From Novosphingobium meiothermophilum (GTDB lineage: Bacteria; Pseudomonadota; Alphaproteobacteria; Sphingomonadales; Sphingomonadaceae), in NCBI RefSeq assembly GCF_003171715.1, contig NZ_QGHL01000012.1, positions 90,633-154,632 of the forward strand: a DNA stretch of 64,000 bases, given 5' to 3'. Within the stretch, counting starts at the first letter, position 1, and the number at the start of each line of letters is the position of its first letter. The notes under the pieces are model-generated. The model did not search any database. It worked only from the letters and a program-made list of their open reading frames with translations, and was not told the origin of the DNA. The position numbers and the translations under genes were made by a program. Shown here one piece after another: positions 52,401 to 61,481 of this stretch.

Positions 52401-53156
52401 GCGCAGGATATCCGTAAGCAAGTTCTCGACAAGCTCGCGGCAGATACGACAGCGCAGCACGCAACGGACTACAGGCAAACGCTGGCCAAGCTGAAGAAGG
52501 ATTACATCACGGCCTATGCAGGGCTTCATAGCAAGGCGCGCCTTGGGGTCACAGAAGAGAAGACGAAATCGGCACTGCGCAAGGATCCGCGGCTGATCGC
52601 CATGCGGGCGTTGGCTGGCATCTCCTTGATGCCGACCAGCCAGCTGACGAGATTCGAGGAGAAGATGGACAAGCTAAAGAGCTGCGCATCGCTCGTCGAA
52701 TCTGAGCTTTCGGCCAGTCCCGTCTGCCCACACTGCGGCTTCCGGCCGGCGAACGAGCAAGGCGACCTGCTTCCCGCTTCGAACGTCCTGAAGCAGCTCG
52801 ACGACGAACTCGACCGGCTAATCGATGGCTGGACGCAGACCCTGCTCGACAACCTCGATGATCCGATCATCCAGGAGAACTTCGATCTACTGAAGCCAGC
52901 CGCCCGCAGCCTCATTGATGCCTTCATCTCGTCCAAGAGCCTGGCGGATCCGGTGACACCTGATTTTGTCGCTGCCGTGCAGGAGGCGCTGTCTGGGCTT
53001 GAAAAGATTAGCATCAGCAGCGCGGACATCAGACAGGCGCTCCTGCAAGGCGGTTCCCCGGCAACACCCGAGGACCTGCGCAAGCGCTTCGAGTCCTTCC
53101 TGAACGACCGCTGCAAGGGCAAGGACAACACCACGCTGCGCTTCGTGGTCGAGTGA
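49425..53156 (+). CDS. brxC: BrxC: large P-loop ATPase of BREX (DUF6079)
   Basis: A 1243-aa protein with Walker A GNYGTGKSH (Lys75) and Walker B LLVVDEFLEYL. BrxC (PglY-like) is a large AAA-type ATPase found in nearly all BREX systems and is needed for methylation and defence. Near the C-terminus a CPHCGFRP motif suggests a zinc knuckle. The start used is ATG 49425 with AAGGGAATT ahead; a TTG at 49401 that overlaps the brxF stop is an alternative. The stop overlaps a GTG at 53153. Confidence 0.92.
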   Translation: MTMQYGDLIQFEPIESVIQLLDANRPDEAKKLVSTYVISDDMAERIAMQMIPQLSFDEAVDHKGVLVVGNYGTGKSHLMSVLSLVAEDADYVSMIRHPKVAEAASAIAGKFKVHRIEISSQMSLRDIITQQLEVFLDKQGVSFSFPAADKVINNKAAFEEMMAAFADVHPNHGVLLVVDEFLEYLRSRKDHDLVLDLSFLREIGEVAKHLRFRFVAGVQEAIFDSSRFQHVADSLRRVKDRFTQVLLARQDVSFVVAERLLKKTADQQDKIRSYLTPFAKFYGSMNERMDEYVRLFPVHPDYIGTFERLVFTEKRGALVTLRDQIQAILKDHVPEDRPGLIGYDKFWETVTSNSVLRADPNIGPVLKVSEVLSERVSKAFTRPTYKPMALRIIDGLSVHRLTTGGDIYVPVGPTAEELRDTLCLFQPGIEDMGGEPEADLLSLVQTVLRETLKTVNGQFISKAADTEQYFLDLKKDVDYDAQIEKRADALSDDALDRAYYSAIRQLMERTDDTAYVTGHQIWEYQIEWQERRVERGGYLFFGAPNDRPTAQPERDFYIYFIQPFEPPRFRDDNKGDEVFFRLKGLDEAIKRHLSFYAAAQELASTASGGAKTVYLDKAKDALRDMSKWLQEKQMAAYEVTYQGKSKTLQEWTKGVSLRDKARLGPDERINFRDVVNVIAGLALNNQFAEVAPEYPTFSALVTEANRKQLIGNALRALAGGNRTKDAVVILDGLEMLDGDRIDPTQSRYAQEVLTRLKSKGHGQVLNRSELVNGEAEVEYFSPIKFRLEPDLLVAVLGGLVYAGDIVLAVTGDKIDSGKITLLAERPLDELRQFKHVEAPKEINVAVLRSLFEMLGLPSGLAQQATQGSDEPVKLLQEEVGKLTRRVLSAATDMSGRLSFWGQPLLREEEIRDWRTKLDALRTFSESLAPYNTVGKLKNLRIGSDDIAAQKKNLEVLQAVEGMLELVAELGTTASYLSQAEMVLPSDHPWVRHAQDIRKQVLDKLAADTTAQHATDYRQTLAKLKKDYITAYAGLHSKARLGVTEEKTKSALRKDPRLIAMRALAGISLMPTSQLTRFEEKMDKLKSCASLVESELSASPVCPHCGFRPANEQGDLLPASNVLKQLDDELDRLIDGWTQTLLDNLDDPIIQENFDLLKPAARSLIDAFISSKSLADPVTPDFVAAVQEALSGLEKISISSADIRQALLQGGSPATPEDLRKRFESFLNDRCKGKDNTTLRFVVE

Positions 53157-53188
53157 TCGCCCGCCACCCATTCCGGAGAGACGAACAG

Positions 53189-55954
53189 ATGAACGACCAG
53201 TTGAAGATGAACAGCGGGAAGATGGGCGGTACGGTCGAATGCCTTGGCATGACCTTCCCAAATGAGGACGCGCGGCGGGTACACTTTCTGGGGCTGCTGG
53301 CCGAGAAGCTGAAGGATCCAGCGTTTCGGAAGCAGGAAGGATTTCCGCAAGGCACGGATGAAGCGATCCTGGCCATGTCAGACCCGCCTTACTACACGGC
53401 GTGCCCGAACCCCTGGCTGGCGGATTTCGTGAATCACCTCGGGAAGCCTTACGACCCGAGCGCTTCTTACGAACGAGAGCCTATGGCTGTTGACGTTTCA
53501 ATTGGGAAATCTGATGCAGTCTATAAGGCACATTCTTACCACACTAAGGTCCCGCATCTAGCCATCGTTCCATCTATCCTCCACTTCACTGAGCCAGGTG
53601 ACATAGTGCTCGATGGCTTTGGTGGATCCGGCATGACTGGAATTGCCGCGCAATGGTGTGGTGTTGCTCCTGCGGTTTTCCGCCTTGAACTTGAAAGCGA
53701 ATGGAAACGCGCTGGTCGCGCGGCCCCCAAATGGGGCGCCCGCCGTGCAGTAATCAATGAGCTATCGCCTGCTGCGACCTCTATCGCAGCGGGGCTCAAT
53801 TTCCCATTCGATGCGGCTCAATTCGCAGAAACTGCAGACTTGATGCTGCAAGCCGTAGAAGCGGAATTTGGATGGATGTTTGAGACCGTCCACACAGACG
53901 GACAGACAAAGTGTAGAATTGATTTTACGGTTTGGAGCGAGGTTTTTATCTGTGAGAACTGCTCCGGAGAAATAATTTTCTTTGATGAGGCATTTGATCC
54001 TAAGACAAAGAAGGTCGATAAAGAAGTAAAATGCCCGCACTGCTCCGCTCAATCGACGAAAGAGAATATGGAGTTGGTGTTTGAGTCTTTTGTAGATGCT
54101 CATAATGGAGAGGTCGAGAAGCGCCCAAAGCGCGTCCCTGTTCTCATAAAGTATTCATATGGCCGTAAATCATTTGAGAAGCGGCCAGATGAATCAGATC
54201 TTGATATAATTATGAGAGCCGAGGCCCTCGGACTTCCATCGCACCTTCCCACGCATACGTTGCCGGACTGTCAAATGACTCGGGTTGGGCGGATGAAAAC
54301 AACAAACACAAAGAGTGTGCATAATATGTACTTCCCACGGGAGGCGCATGTTTTGTCTGCACTTTGGGGTAGGGCGAACAAAGAACCAGATTCGCGAATT
54401 AGGAATGCCTTGAAATTTTGGCTCGATAGTCATTTCATCAATATGTCGATACTCAATCGGTATCGGCCTGAAGTTTCGTTCCCATACAATCCGCTCACTG
54501 GCGTATTTTATGTTCCATCTCAGATTGCTGAGGCGGATCCCTTCAAGGCTTATAGCAACAAACTGAAACGGTTGATTTCAGCGTTCAGTGAGAACCATGC
54601 TGTTGCCGGGAGCAGCATTGTTTCTACAGGCAGCGCGACCTGCCTCGATTTACCTGAAAATAGTATAGACTACGTTTTTACAGACCCACCATTTGGGGAG
54701 AATATTTACTACGCTGATTTAAACCAGATCATCGAATCGTGGCATGGCGTATTTACCGATGTTTCATCGGAAGCAATCATTGATCGAGTAAGAGATAAAG
54801 GGCTGCACGAATATCAATCTTTGATAAGAAAGGCGTTCTCGGAATATTTCCGCGTCCTAAAACCAGGGCGCTGGATGACTGTTGTGTTTTCCAACAGTCG
54901 GGCGGCAGTCTGGAATGCTATCCAGCTTGCTTTGCAGCAAGCTGGTTTTGTCGTTGCGGAAGTTTCTGCTCTTGATAAAAAACAGGGCAGTTTCAAACAG
55001 GTTACATCGACCACCGCAGTTAAGCAGGATCTCGTCATCTCCGCCTACAAGCCGGACGGTGGGCTGGAGAAGCGGCTAACGGAATACGGTGCGGCACCTG
55101 AGTCAGCGTGGGATTTCGTGCAGACCCACTTGCGCCAACTTCCGGTTTCCAAGTTGAAGAACGGCATTCTTGAGATGGTCGTGGAGCGCGACCCCCGCCG
55201 AATTTATGACAGGATGGTTGCCTGGTTCGTCCGCCACGATTTCCCGGTGCCGCTTTCGACCGAAGAGTTCCTTGACGGATTACGGACTCGTTTTCCGGAG
55301 CGGGACGGCATGGTGTTCCTGATGGAGCAAGTTGCTGAATACGACCGAAAGCGGGCCCAAGTCGCGCAGGCACCACAGATGGAACTGTTCGTCTCTGACG
55401 AACGATCGGCCATCGACTGGTTGATGGACTTCCTACGCAAGCGTCCTTCGACCTATCAAGAAGTGCATCCGGAGTTCACCACCCAAGTCGGCGCGGGCTG
55501 GCGGAAGCATGAGGAGAGGCCGGAGCTTTCGGCACTGCTTGCCGACAATTTCCTTCGCTACGATGGTAACGGCGAGGTGCCGAGCCAGATTCACAGCTAT
55601 CTATCCACCAACTTCAAGGATCTGCGTGGTCTGGAAAAGGACGATCCACGGCTGAAGGCTAAGGCGAAGGATCGCTGGTTCGCGCCCGACCCGAGCAAGG
55701 CAAAAGATCTGGAACAGAAGCGCGAGCGGGCGCTCCTCAAGGAGTTCGAGAGCTACAAGTCCTCGCCCGGCCGTAAACTGAAGGAGTTTCGGCTCGAGGT
55801 GCTGCGCGCAGGCTTCAAAACGGCCTGGGGAGCAAAGGACTACAAGGCGATCATTGGCATTGCCCACAAGATCCCCGAAGAAGCGCTGCAGGAAGACGAG
55901 AAGCTCCTGCTCTGGTACGATCAGGCACTCACCCGCATGGAGGCTAGTGCGTGA
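53189..55954 (+). CDS. pglXI: PglXI: adenine-specific DNA methyltransferase of type 3 BREX
   Basis: A 921-aa N6-adenine methyltransferase. It carries a SDPPYY motif early (Asp65), SAM motif I DGFGGSGMTG (Asp142 onward), a zinc-ribbon-like insert (Cys255, Cys258, Cys282, Cys285) and a second TDPPFGENIYY motif (Asp499), so two DPPx sites are present. It methylates host DNA at a non-palindromic site to mark self. The middle (about 53.5-55.0 kb) is clearly AT-richer than the rest of the operon: two sampled 60-base lines gave 45% and 42% GC against 58% near the 3' end. ATG 53189 has CGGAGAG ahead; GTG 53153 is an alternative with a four-base overlap. Confidence 0.92.
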   Translation: MNDQLKMNSGKMGGTVECLGMTFPNEDARRVHFLGLLAEKLKDPAFRKQEGFPQGTDEAILAMSDPPYYTACPNPWLADFVNHLGKPYDPSASYEREPMAVDVSIGKSDAVYKAHSYHTKVPHLAIVPSILHFTEPGDIVLDGFGGSGMTGIAAQWCGVAPAVFRLELESEWKRAGRAAPKWGARRAVINELSPAATSIAAGLNFPFDAAQFAETADLMLQAVEAEFGWMFETVHTDGQTKCRIDFTVWSEVFICENCSGEIIFFDEAFDPKTKKVDKEVKCPHCSAQSTKENMELVFESFVDAHNGEVEKRPKRVPVLIKYSYGRKSFEKRPDESDLDIIMRAEALGLPSHLPTHTLPDCQMTRVGRMKTTNTKSVHNMYFPREAHVLSALWGRANKEPDSRIRNALKFWLDSHFINMSILNRYRPEVSFPYNPLTGVFYVPSQIAEADPFKAYSNKLKRLISAFSENHAVAGSSIVSTGSATCLDLPENSIDYVFTDPPFGENIYYADLNQIIESWHGVFTDVSSEAIIDRVRDKGLHEYQSLIRKAFSEYFRVLKPGRWMTVVFSNSRAAVWNAIQLALQQAGFVVAEVSALDKKQGSFKQVTSTTAVKQDLVISAYKPDGGLEKRLTEYGAAPESAWDFVQTHLRQLPVSKLKNGILEMVVERDPRRIYDRMVAWFVRHDFPVPLSTEEFLDGLRTRFPERDGMVFLMEQVAEYDRKRAQVAQAPQMELFVSDERSAIDWLMDFLRKRPSTYQEVHPEFTTQVGAGWRKHEERPELSALLADNFLRYDGNGEVPSQIHSYLSTNFKDLRGLEKDDPRLKAKAKDRWFAPDPSKAKDLEQKRERALLKEFESYKSSPGRKLKEFRLEVLRAGFKTAWGAKDYKAIIGIAHKIPEEALQEDEKLLLWYDQALTRMEASA

Positions 55955-58764
55955 ACCATGCGGGCGGTGGACATGTTATCGGCGATTGGTGCTGGCATGA
56001 ACGACATGCCGCACCCTGCCGTGTCGTTCATCGGGAGCAGATTTGGGGCGAGACCGCCTATAGGGTTTGGCTGCCCGGCAAGGACGCCGTCGTCCGCGCG
56101 CGATTGAGCGATCTTAGCGCCATTGATGCAGTCCAGCCGACGGTCAATCAGATCCTGCACACCGCCGCAGCCGCGAAGTTGCTGGATGCTCTGGAGGACA
56201 ACCTCCTTCTAGCGCCCATCCAGTCAAGCGTCGTTCCGTTGCCGCATCAGCTCTACGCTCTGAACCGGGCGATGAGCCGCGACAGGATCCGGTATCTGTT
56301 CGCCGACGAGGTCGGGCTCGGCAAAACTATCGAGGCCGGTCTTGTCCTGCGCGAATTGAAACTTCGGGGAATGGCACAGCGGATACTTGTCGTGGCTCCC
56401 AAGGGGCTGATTAGGCAGTGGCAAGCTGAAATGCGTCTGCATTTTGGTGAGCACCTCCAGTACATCGAGCCAGCCGAGCTTTCTTCCTTCCGCCAATGGC
56501 GAAGCGACGAGGAAAATCTTTGGCGGCTGCATGATCAGGTGATCTGCTCGCTCGACTCCGTCAAACCGCTCGAAGGCCGGCGAGGCTGGAGTCTGGACCA
56601 GCTCAGCACCTACAATCGGGAGCGCTTCGAGGACCTGATTTCTGCATCCTGGGATCTGGTTATCATTGATGAAGCCCACCGCATGGGTGGCAGCACAGAA
56701 CAGGTTGCGCGCTATAAGTTGGGTGCTGCGCTCGCGGAGGCAGCGCCCTATCTGCTGCTGCTGTCTGCAACCCCGCACCAAGGCAAGACGGACCAGTTCC
56801 ATCGACTGATGCAGCTACTCGACCGCGACTCTTTTCCGGACGAGAGCAGTGTTTCCAGCGAGCGAGTGCGCCCATTCGTCGTACGTACTGAGAAGCGCGC
56901 TGCAATCGATGCCGAGGGCAAGCCGCTCTTCAAGCCGCGCATGACGCGTCTCCACCCCGTGGCATGGCAGGACCGTCATGCGAGCCAGCAGAAGCTCTAC
57001 GAGGCCGTCACCGACTATGTCCGCCACGGCTACAACCAGGCTTTGGCCACTAAACAGCGGCACATCGGCTTCTTGATGATCCTGATGCAAAGGCTCGTGA
57101 CGTCCAGCACCGCCGCCATTCGGACGACTCTCGAAAAGCGCAAAGCCTTGCTGGACCAGCCTCAGCTTCAGCCATCCTTGTTCGAAACTGCCGACGTTAA
57201 CGAGTGGGCTGAGCTAGACGGGCAAACCCAAGTCGATCTGGCCATCCAGACCCAGGGCTGGGAGATGGAGAAGGCCGAGGTCGACACGCTGCTCGACTTA
57301 GCCCGCGCCACGGAGGCACAGGGGACGGATGCAAAGGCGGAGGCGCTGCTGGAGCTGATCTACAAGCTTCAGCAAGAAGAGAACGATCCTGAGCTGAAGG
57401 TGCTAGTCTTCACCGAGTTCGTTCCCACGCAGGCAATGCTCTCAGAATTCCTCGGAAGTCGCGGCTTTTCGGTCGCCACTTTGAACGGGAGCATGGATCT
57501 TGAAGCGCGCGGGCGGGCTCAACAGTCGTTCGCCCGAGACATTCGCATTCTTATTTCGACGGACGCTGGCGGCGAGGGTTTGAACCTTCAATTCTGCCAC
57601 GTCATCGTGAACTTCGATATGCCTTGGAATCCCATGCGGGTCGAGCAGCGCATCGGCCGCGTTGATCGTATCGGACAGCCGCATGTCGTGCGCGCGATTA
57701 ACTTCGTCCTTGAAGATACGGTCGAGCATCGCGTTCGCGAGGTTCTGGAAACGAAGCTCGCGGTTATTGCCGAGGAGTTTGGCGTCGATAAGGCGTCCGA
57801 CGTGATGGATTCCATCGAGGCAGAGCCACTTTTTGACGAGTTGTTCGTCCATGGGTTGCAGCACCCGGAAGATATCGAGGGCGAGTGTGATGCGCTTGTA
57901 GCACAGCTTCGAACAACCATTGCAGAAGGGAAGAAGAGTAGCGAGCTCCTGTCGGATGGGCACCAGCTTGATCCCGACGATGCTCGCAAATGGAGAGACC
58001 ATCCAGCACAGTTCTGGCTCGAGCGTGCCATCACCACCGGGCTGCCTGCGCGGGGTGGAGAGGCAGTCAAAGAAGCCGATGTATGGCGAGTGCGCTGGGC
58101 TGATGGGAGTGAGTCCGCCAGTGTTTGCTTCGATGCAAGGACGGCCGAAGCGCGACCCGACACTGAATGGGTGACGCTTGAAGATCCACGCGCTCGGGCC
58201 CTGATCAGTGAGCTGCCACGATGCGTTTCCGGTCAGCCTGTGCCTATCGTTCGCATCACCGGGCTTCCGGACAGCGTGCGGGGAGTGTGGTCGCTTTGGG
58301 AGATCAGCCTGTCTGCCGATGATTTCAGTCGGCGGCGCTTCCTTTCCGTCTTCGTGAATGATGAAGGACGAACGTTCCTGCCCACCGCCAAGCGGATTTG
58401 GGATCTCCTCTTGACGGAACATCTCGAAAGCGCCGGTATTGCTGAGGCAAGTGATGCCAGCGAACTTTTTGAAGCCTCGAGAAATGCTGCTCTCACTCAG
58501 GGCGAACGGATCTTTGGCGAGCTAACGGAAGAACATCGCGCTCGCCTCCAGGAAGAGCGTGAACGTGCCAAATATGCCTATGAGGCACGGCACCAAGCCA
58601 TCGGTCGGGTCGGACTGCAAACAGTCCGGGATTACCGCCGCAAGCGCCTACGCGCCGATCATGATGCGCGCATGGCGCAGCTCGATGCAGCCGAAGCATA
58701 TTCGCCTGATTTGAACGCCGTCCTAATGTTGCGTGTCGGTGCGCCTGGATTGGTTATGCCATGA
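55951..58764 (+). CDS. brxHII: BrxHII: SNF2-type helicase of type 3 BREX
   Basis: A 937-aa SF2 ATPase. Motif I is DEVGLGKT (Lys125), the DEAH box is at 240-243, then SATPHQGK, VLVFTEFVPTQAMLSEFL and the second lobe with STDAGGEGLNLQFCHVIVNFDMPWNPMRVEQRIGRVDRIGQ. The last 300 residues are specific to the family. It probably translocates on DNA. It starts at GTG 55951 (GTGA overlap with pglXI) and overlaps pglZ by four bases (ATGA). Confidence 0.93.
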   Translation: MNHAGGGHVIGDWCWHERHAAPCRVVHREQIWGETAYRVWLPGKDAVVRARLSDLSAIDAVQPTVNQILHTAAAAKLLDALEDNLLLAPIQSSVVPLPHQLYALNRAMSRDRIRYLFADEVGLGKTIEAGLVLRELKLRGMAQRILVVAPKGLIRQWQAEMRLHFGEHLQYIEPAELSSFRQWRSDEENLWRLHDQVICSLDSVKPLEGRRGWSLDQLSTYNRERFEDLISASWDLVIIDEAHRMGGSTEQVARYKLGAALAEAAPYLLLLSATPHQGKTDQFHRLMQLLDRDSFPDESSVSSERVRPFVVRTEKRAAIDAEGKPLFKPRMTRLHPVAWQDRHASQQKLYEAVTDYVRHGYNQALATKQRHIGFLMILMQRLVTSSTAAIRTTLEKRKALLDQPQLQPSLFETADVNEWAELDGQTQVDLAIQTQGWEMEKAEVDTLLDLARATEAQGTDAKAEALLELIYKLQQEENDPELKVLVFTEFVPTQAMLSEFLGSRGFSVATLNGSMDLEARGRAQQSFARDIRILISTDAGGEGLNLQFCHVIVNFDMPWNPMRVEQRIGRVDRIGQPHVVRAINFVLEDTVEHRVREVLETKLAVIAEEFGVDKASDVMDSIEAEPLFDELFVHGLQHPEDIEGECDALVAQLRTTIAEGKKSSELLSDGHQLDPDDARKWRDHPAQFWLERAITTGLPARGGEAVKEADVWRVRWADGSESASVCFDARTAEARPDTEWVTLEDPRARALISELPRCVSGQPVPIVRITGLPDSVRGVWSLWEISLSADDFSRRRFLSVFVNDEGRTFLPTAKRIWDLLLTEHLESAGIAEASDASELFEASRNAALTQGERIFGELTEEHRARLQEERERAKYAYEARHQAIGRVGLQTVRDYRRKRLRADHDARMAQLDAAEAYSPDLNAVLMLRVGAPGLVMP

Positions 58765-60764
58765 GTGCTTGGACCGACCGTATCCTGCAGGAGTTCCCCG
58801 CAGATCTCTCGCGTTTCTGGGTCGCGTGCGACCCCGATGTTGTGCTGTTGGATGAGCACGTTCTCCAATCCTTGCGCGACCGCGGGTTCGAACTCGTCTC
58901 ATTCGACGATCCGATCGTCTTCAGGGCATACTATGAAGAGACCTATCGGGCCGCATGGGACGAAGGGCGAGATCCTCCAAGCCCGGCGCTAATCCTACAT
59001 CTCTCGTCCAATGGGAGCGACATCCTGCCATGGGACTACATCCGGCAAGCGCGGATCGTTCGGCTCGGTTTGGCTGATCTCTTCGACAATCTCAGTAGTT
59101 CAGTGCTCCGCCAGATCGACCCAAATTATTACGACAAGCTGTTTGGTGCTCAGAAGGCCTATGCGTCTCAGACCTTAGGGGATGCGGCGACGAGCGACTT
59201 CATTCTGACGCATGTCTTCAAGATCGTCCCAGTACTGATCGACGATGAGGTGACTTTCTGGCGTGAGGTACTCCGATTGCACCTTCGAGGCTGGAGCTTG
59301 CCACCCGTTCTAGCCGACAGGATGGCTGCGATCTTGCAATCACGGCAGGCGCTTTCCCATCTGCCAATCAAGGAGCTGGTTGGAGACAGAGCATTCGCGT
59401 TGAATGCGGCTCAATCGGCCTGGCTGACCTACCTGCAATCGTTCGGCGTCACGTCAGTAGCCTCTGAAAACCAAGAAGACGGCTCCGATTCCAACTTGGC
59501 GATCCCGTTCGATCATCCAGACATTCGCATGGCGGTAGACTCCCTGTTCTTGGAGGGATGTCTCGAGCCGGTTGCGGGCGATGCCGTTTCAGGGCGTGCT
59601 CCGGCGTGGGTCCAGGTCGGCATCAAGAAGGACGTCCAAGGCCAGGCTCAGTTTATTGCTGAAAGCGCCACTGCGCTTGCAGAAGACCTGCCTGCAGATG
59701 GCGCTCACCATCGTGAATGGCTTTCGTTTGCACAGCGTCTGGGCGAACTCCTGTGCAAGTTTTTCGAGCTTCCAGCAGGGCTGGGGGATGATGTTTCGCC
59801 TCAAATTGAGAGACTTCAGCAATCAGCTGACGATCGTTTCCTTGGCTGGCTCATTCGGCACTTCGCTGACTTGCCTTCGCTTCCCGCGTCAAAAGCACCT
59901 GTCATGCTCCATCACGTCCCCCGGCATCTCAGTTATCGCCGCAACGGTAGCAGCGCGCGCCAGGCATTGCTCCTATTCGACGGACTGGCGATCGATCAGT
60001 GGTGCAAGATCCGTAGGCGCCTGACGGAGAAGTTGTCATCGATCCAGATTGATGAAGGAGCCTGCTTTGCGTGGTTGCCGAGTTTAACTTCGGTCTCACG
60101 TCAAACGGTGTTTTCGGGGCTCAGGCCACGAGAGTTCGCAGGAACGATAGAAAGCACAGCCGCAGAGCAGACATTGTGGGCCAAATTCTGGCAAGATGCC
60201 GGGCTTCGCAAGAGTGAAGTCGTTTATCTCAAGGGCGTCAAGCGGCGCGAGGACCTGTCGCGGATTGCTGATGCGATCAGCGGACCACGCATCAAAATCG
60301 CTGGAATCGTTGTCGATATGGTCGATGAGATCGTCCACGGTGCAACTCTGGGTAAGCGAGGCATCGCCAGTCAGATTGACGATTGGTGTGATACCGGTTT
60401 CGTTGAGCAGCTGATGACGCTGCTGCTCGATCGCGGGTTCGAGATTTTCCTCACATCGGATCACGGCAACGTCGATGCAAAAGGGATCGGCCGGCTGAGC
60501 CAGGGGGTTCTGTCCGAAATAAAGGGCGAACGGGTCAGGGTCTATCGGAGCGCCGATCTGGCATCCTCGGTGCCCGCCGGACTTGATACCTTCAGGTTCG
60601 AGCTACCGGGGCTTCCGGTCGATTTTCTACCTGTTTATCCAAAGGGGAGAGGTGCCTTCACCGGGGTGGGGGACAGTGTGGTCGCTCATGGCGGAATGTC
60701 CGTTGAAGAGCTCATCGTCCCCTTCGTCCGCATTACGCCAAAGAGCTTCAGCAATGATGACTGA
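58761..60764 (+). CDS. pglZ: PglZ: alkaline-phosphatase-fold protein of BREX
   Basis: A 667-aa protein of the PglZ family. The recognisable part is the C-terminal half: ALLLFDGLAIDQW, LPSLTSVSRQTVFSG, FLTSDHGNVDAKG (Asp567, His568) and VAHGGMSVEELIVPFVRI, giving metal-binding residues of an alkaline-phosphatase fold. PglZ is present in all BREX systems and essential for defence; its reaction is a nuclease-like one in some members. It overlaps brxHII (ATGA) and brxA by a few bases. Confidence 0.93.
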   Translation: MSAWTDRILQEFPADLSRFWVACDPDVVLLDEHVLQSLRDRGFELVSFDDPIVFRAYYEETYRAAWDEGRDPPSPALILHLSSNGSDILPWDYIRQARIVRLGLADLFDNLSSSVLRQIDPNYYDKLFGAQKAYASQTLGDAATSDFILTHVFKIVPVLIDDEVTFWREVLRLHLRGWSLPPVLADRMAAILQSRQALSHLPIKELVGDRAFALNAAQSAWLTYLQSFGVTSVASENQEDGSDSNLAIPFDHPDIRMAVDSLFLEGCLEPVAGDAVSGRAPAWVQVGIKKDVQGQAQFIAESATALAEDLPADGAHHREWLSFAQRLGELLCKFFELPAGLGDDVSPQIERLQQSADDRFLGWLIRHFADLPSLPASKAPVMLHHVPRHLSYRRNGSSARQALLLFDGLAIDQWCKIRRRLTEKLSSIQIDEGACFAWLPSLTSVSRQTVFSGLRPREFAGTIESTAAEQTLWAKFWQDAGLRKSEVVYLKGVKRREDLSRIADAISGPRIKIAGIVVDMVDEIVHGATLGKRGIASQIDDWCDTGFVEQLMTLLLDRGFEIFLTSDHGNVDAKGIGRLSQGVLSEIKGERVRVYRSADLASSVPAGLDTFRFELPGLPVDFLPVYPKGRGAFTGVGDSVVAHGGMSVEELIVPFVRITPKSFSNDD

Positions 60765-61470
60765 CACCTCGCCCCAAATCGGTTTTGACAGGTATATCCA
60801 GTTGGATTGGGCTCGCACCGCGCTGCGTGTGCGATCCGGCTATGAAACTTTAGAAGAGCTGCGAGACCTGATCGACGCAAGCCATACAGGCATCGCGGCC
60901 AAGAAAAAGACACGCACTGTGTTGAACCGGCTTTGGTTAGATCCGAGGTCGGAACTCGTAGCGCTATCTGATCGCGCTGTGGCCATCTACAAGTCTGACC
61001 CAAGCGCATCGGTGGTGGCACTGACTTGGGGGATGGCCATTGCCACATATCCGTTCTTCGGAGCTGTTTCGGAGATCGTTGGCAGACTGCTGCGTTTACA
61101 GGGCGAATGCTCTTCAGCCGAAGTGCATCGGCGCATGGCGGAAGTTTATGGTGAGCGCGAGGGAACGCGCCGCATGACCAACATGGTGCTCCAATCTCAG
61201 GCTGAGTGGGGTGCGATCGACCGGATGAAACAAGGAAAAATCATCACGGCAAGGCACAAGCCCATCACTCTGACGCCAGAGCTGGAGCTATGGCTGGTAG
61301 AGGCTGCTCTAAGGCATGCTGGCCGAGGAATGTCCATCAACACGGTGGCGACAAGTCCTGCGCTGTTCCCGTTCAGTTTCAGCGATCGACTGGCCTATAA
61401 CCTCAGCCAAGATGAAAGGTTCGCTATCCGAGTAGACAGCGCCAGCAATCGCATTGTAGCATTGATGTAA
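60757..61470 (+). CDS. brxA: BrxA (DUF1819) of type 3 BREX
   Basis: A 237-aa protein of the BrxA/DUF1819 family, a compact winged-helix-like DNA-binding protein. Visible blocks are WARTALRVRSGYETLEELRDLID, WGMAIATYPFFGAVSEIVGRLLRLQGECSSAEVHRRMAEVYGEREGTRRMTNMVLQSQAEWGAIDR. It is the last core gene of type 3 BREX. Two adjacent ATGs (60754 and 60757) exist within the pglZ end. Confidence 0.9.
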   Translation: MTDTSPQIGFDRYIQLDWARTALRVRSGYETLEELRDLIDASHTGIAAKKKTRTVLNRLWLDPRSELVALSDRAVAIYKSDPSASVVALTWGMAIATYPFFGAVSEIVGRLLRLQGECSSAEVHRRMAEVYGEREGTRRMTNMVLQSQAEWGAIDRMKQGKIITARHKPITLTPELELWLVEAALRHAGRGMSINTVATSPALFPFSFSDRLAYNLSQDERFAIRVDSASNRIVALM

Positions 61471-61481
61471 GGTTTTGTTCG

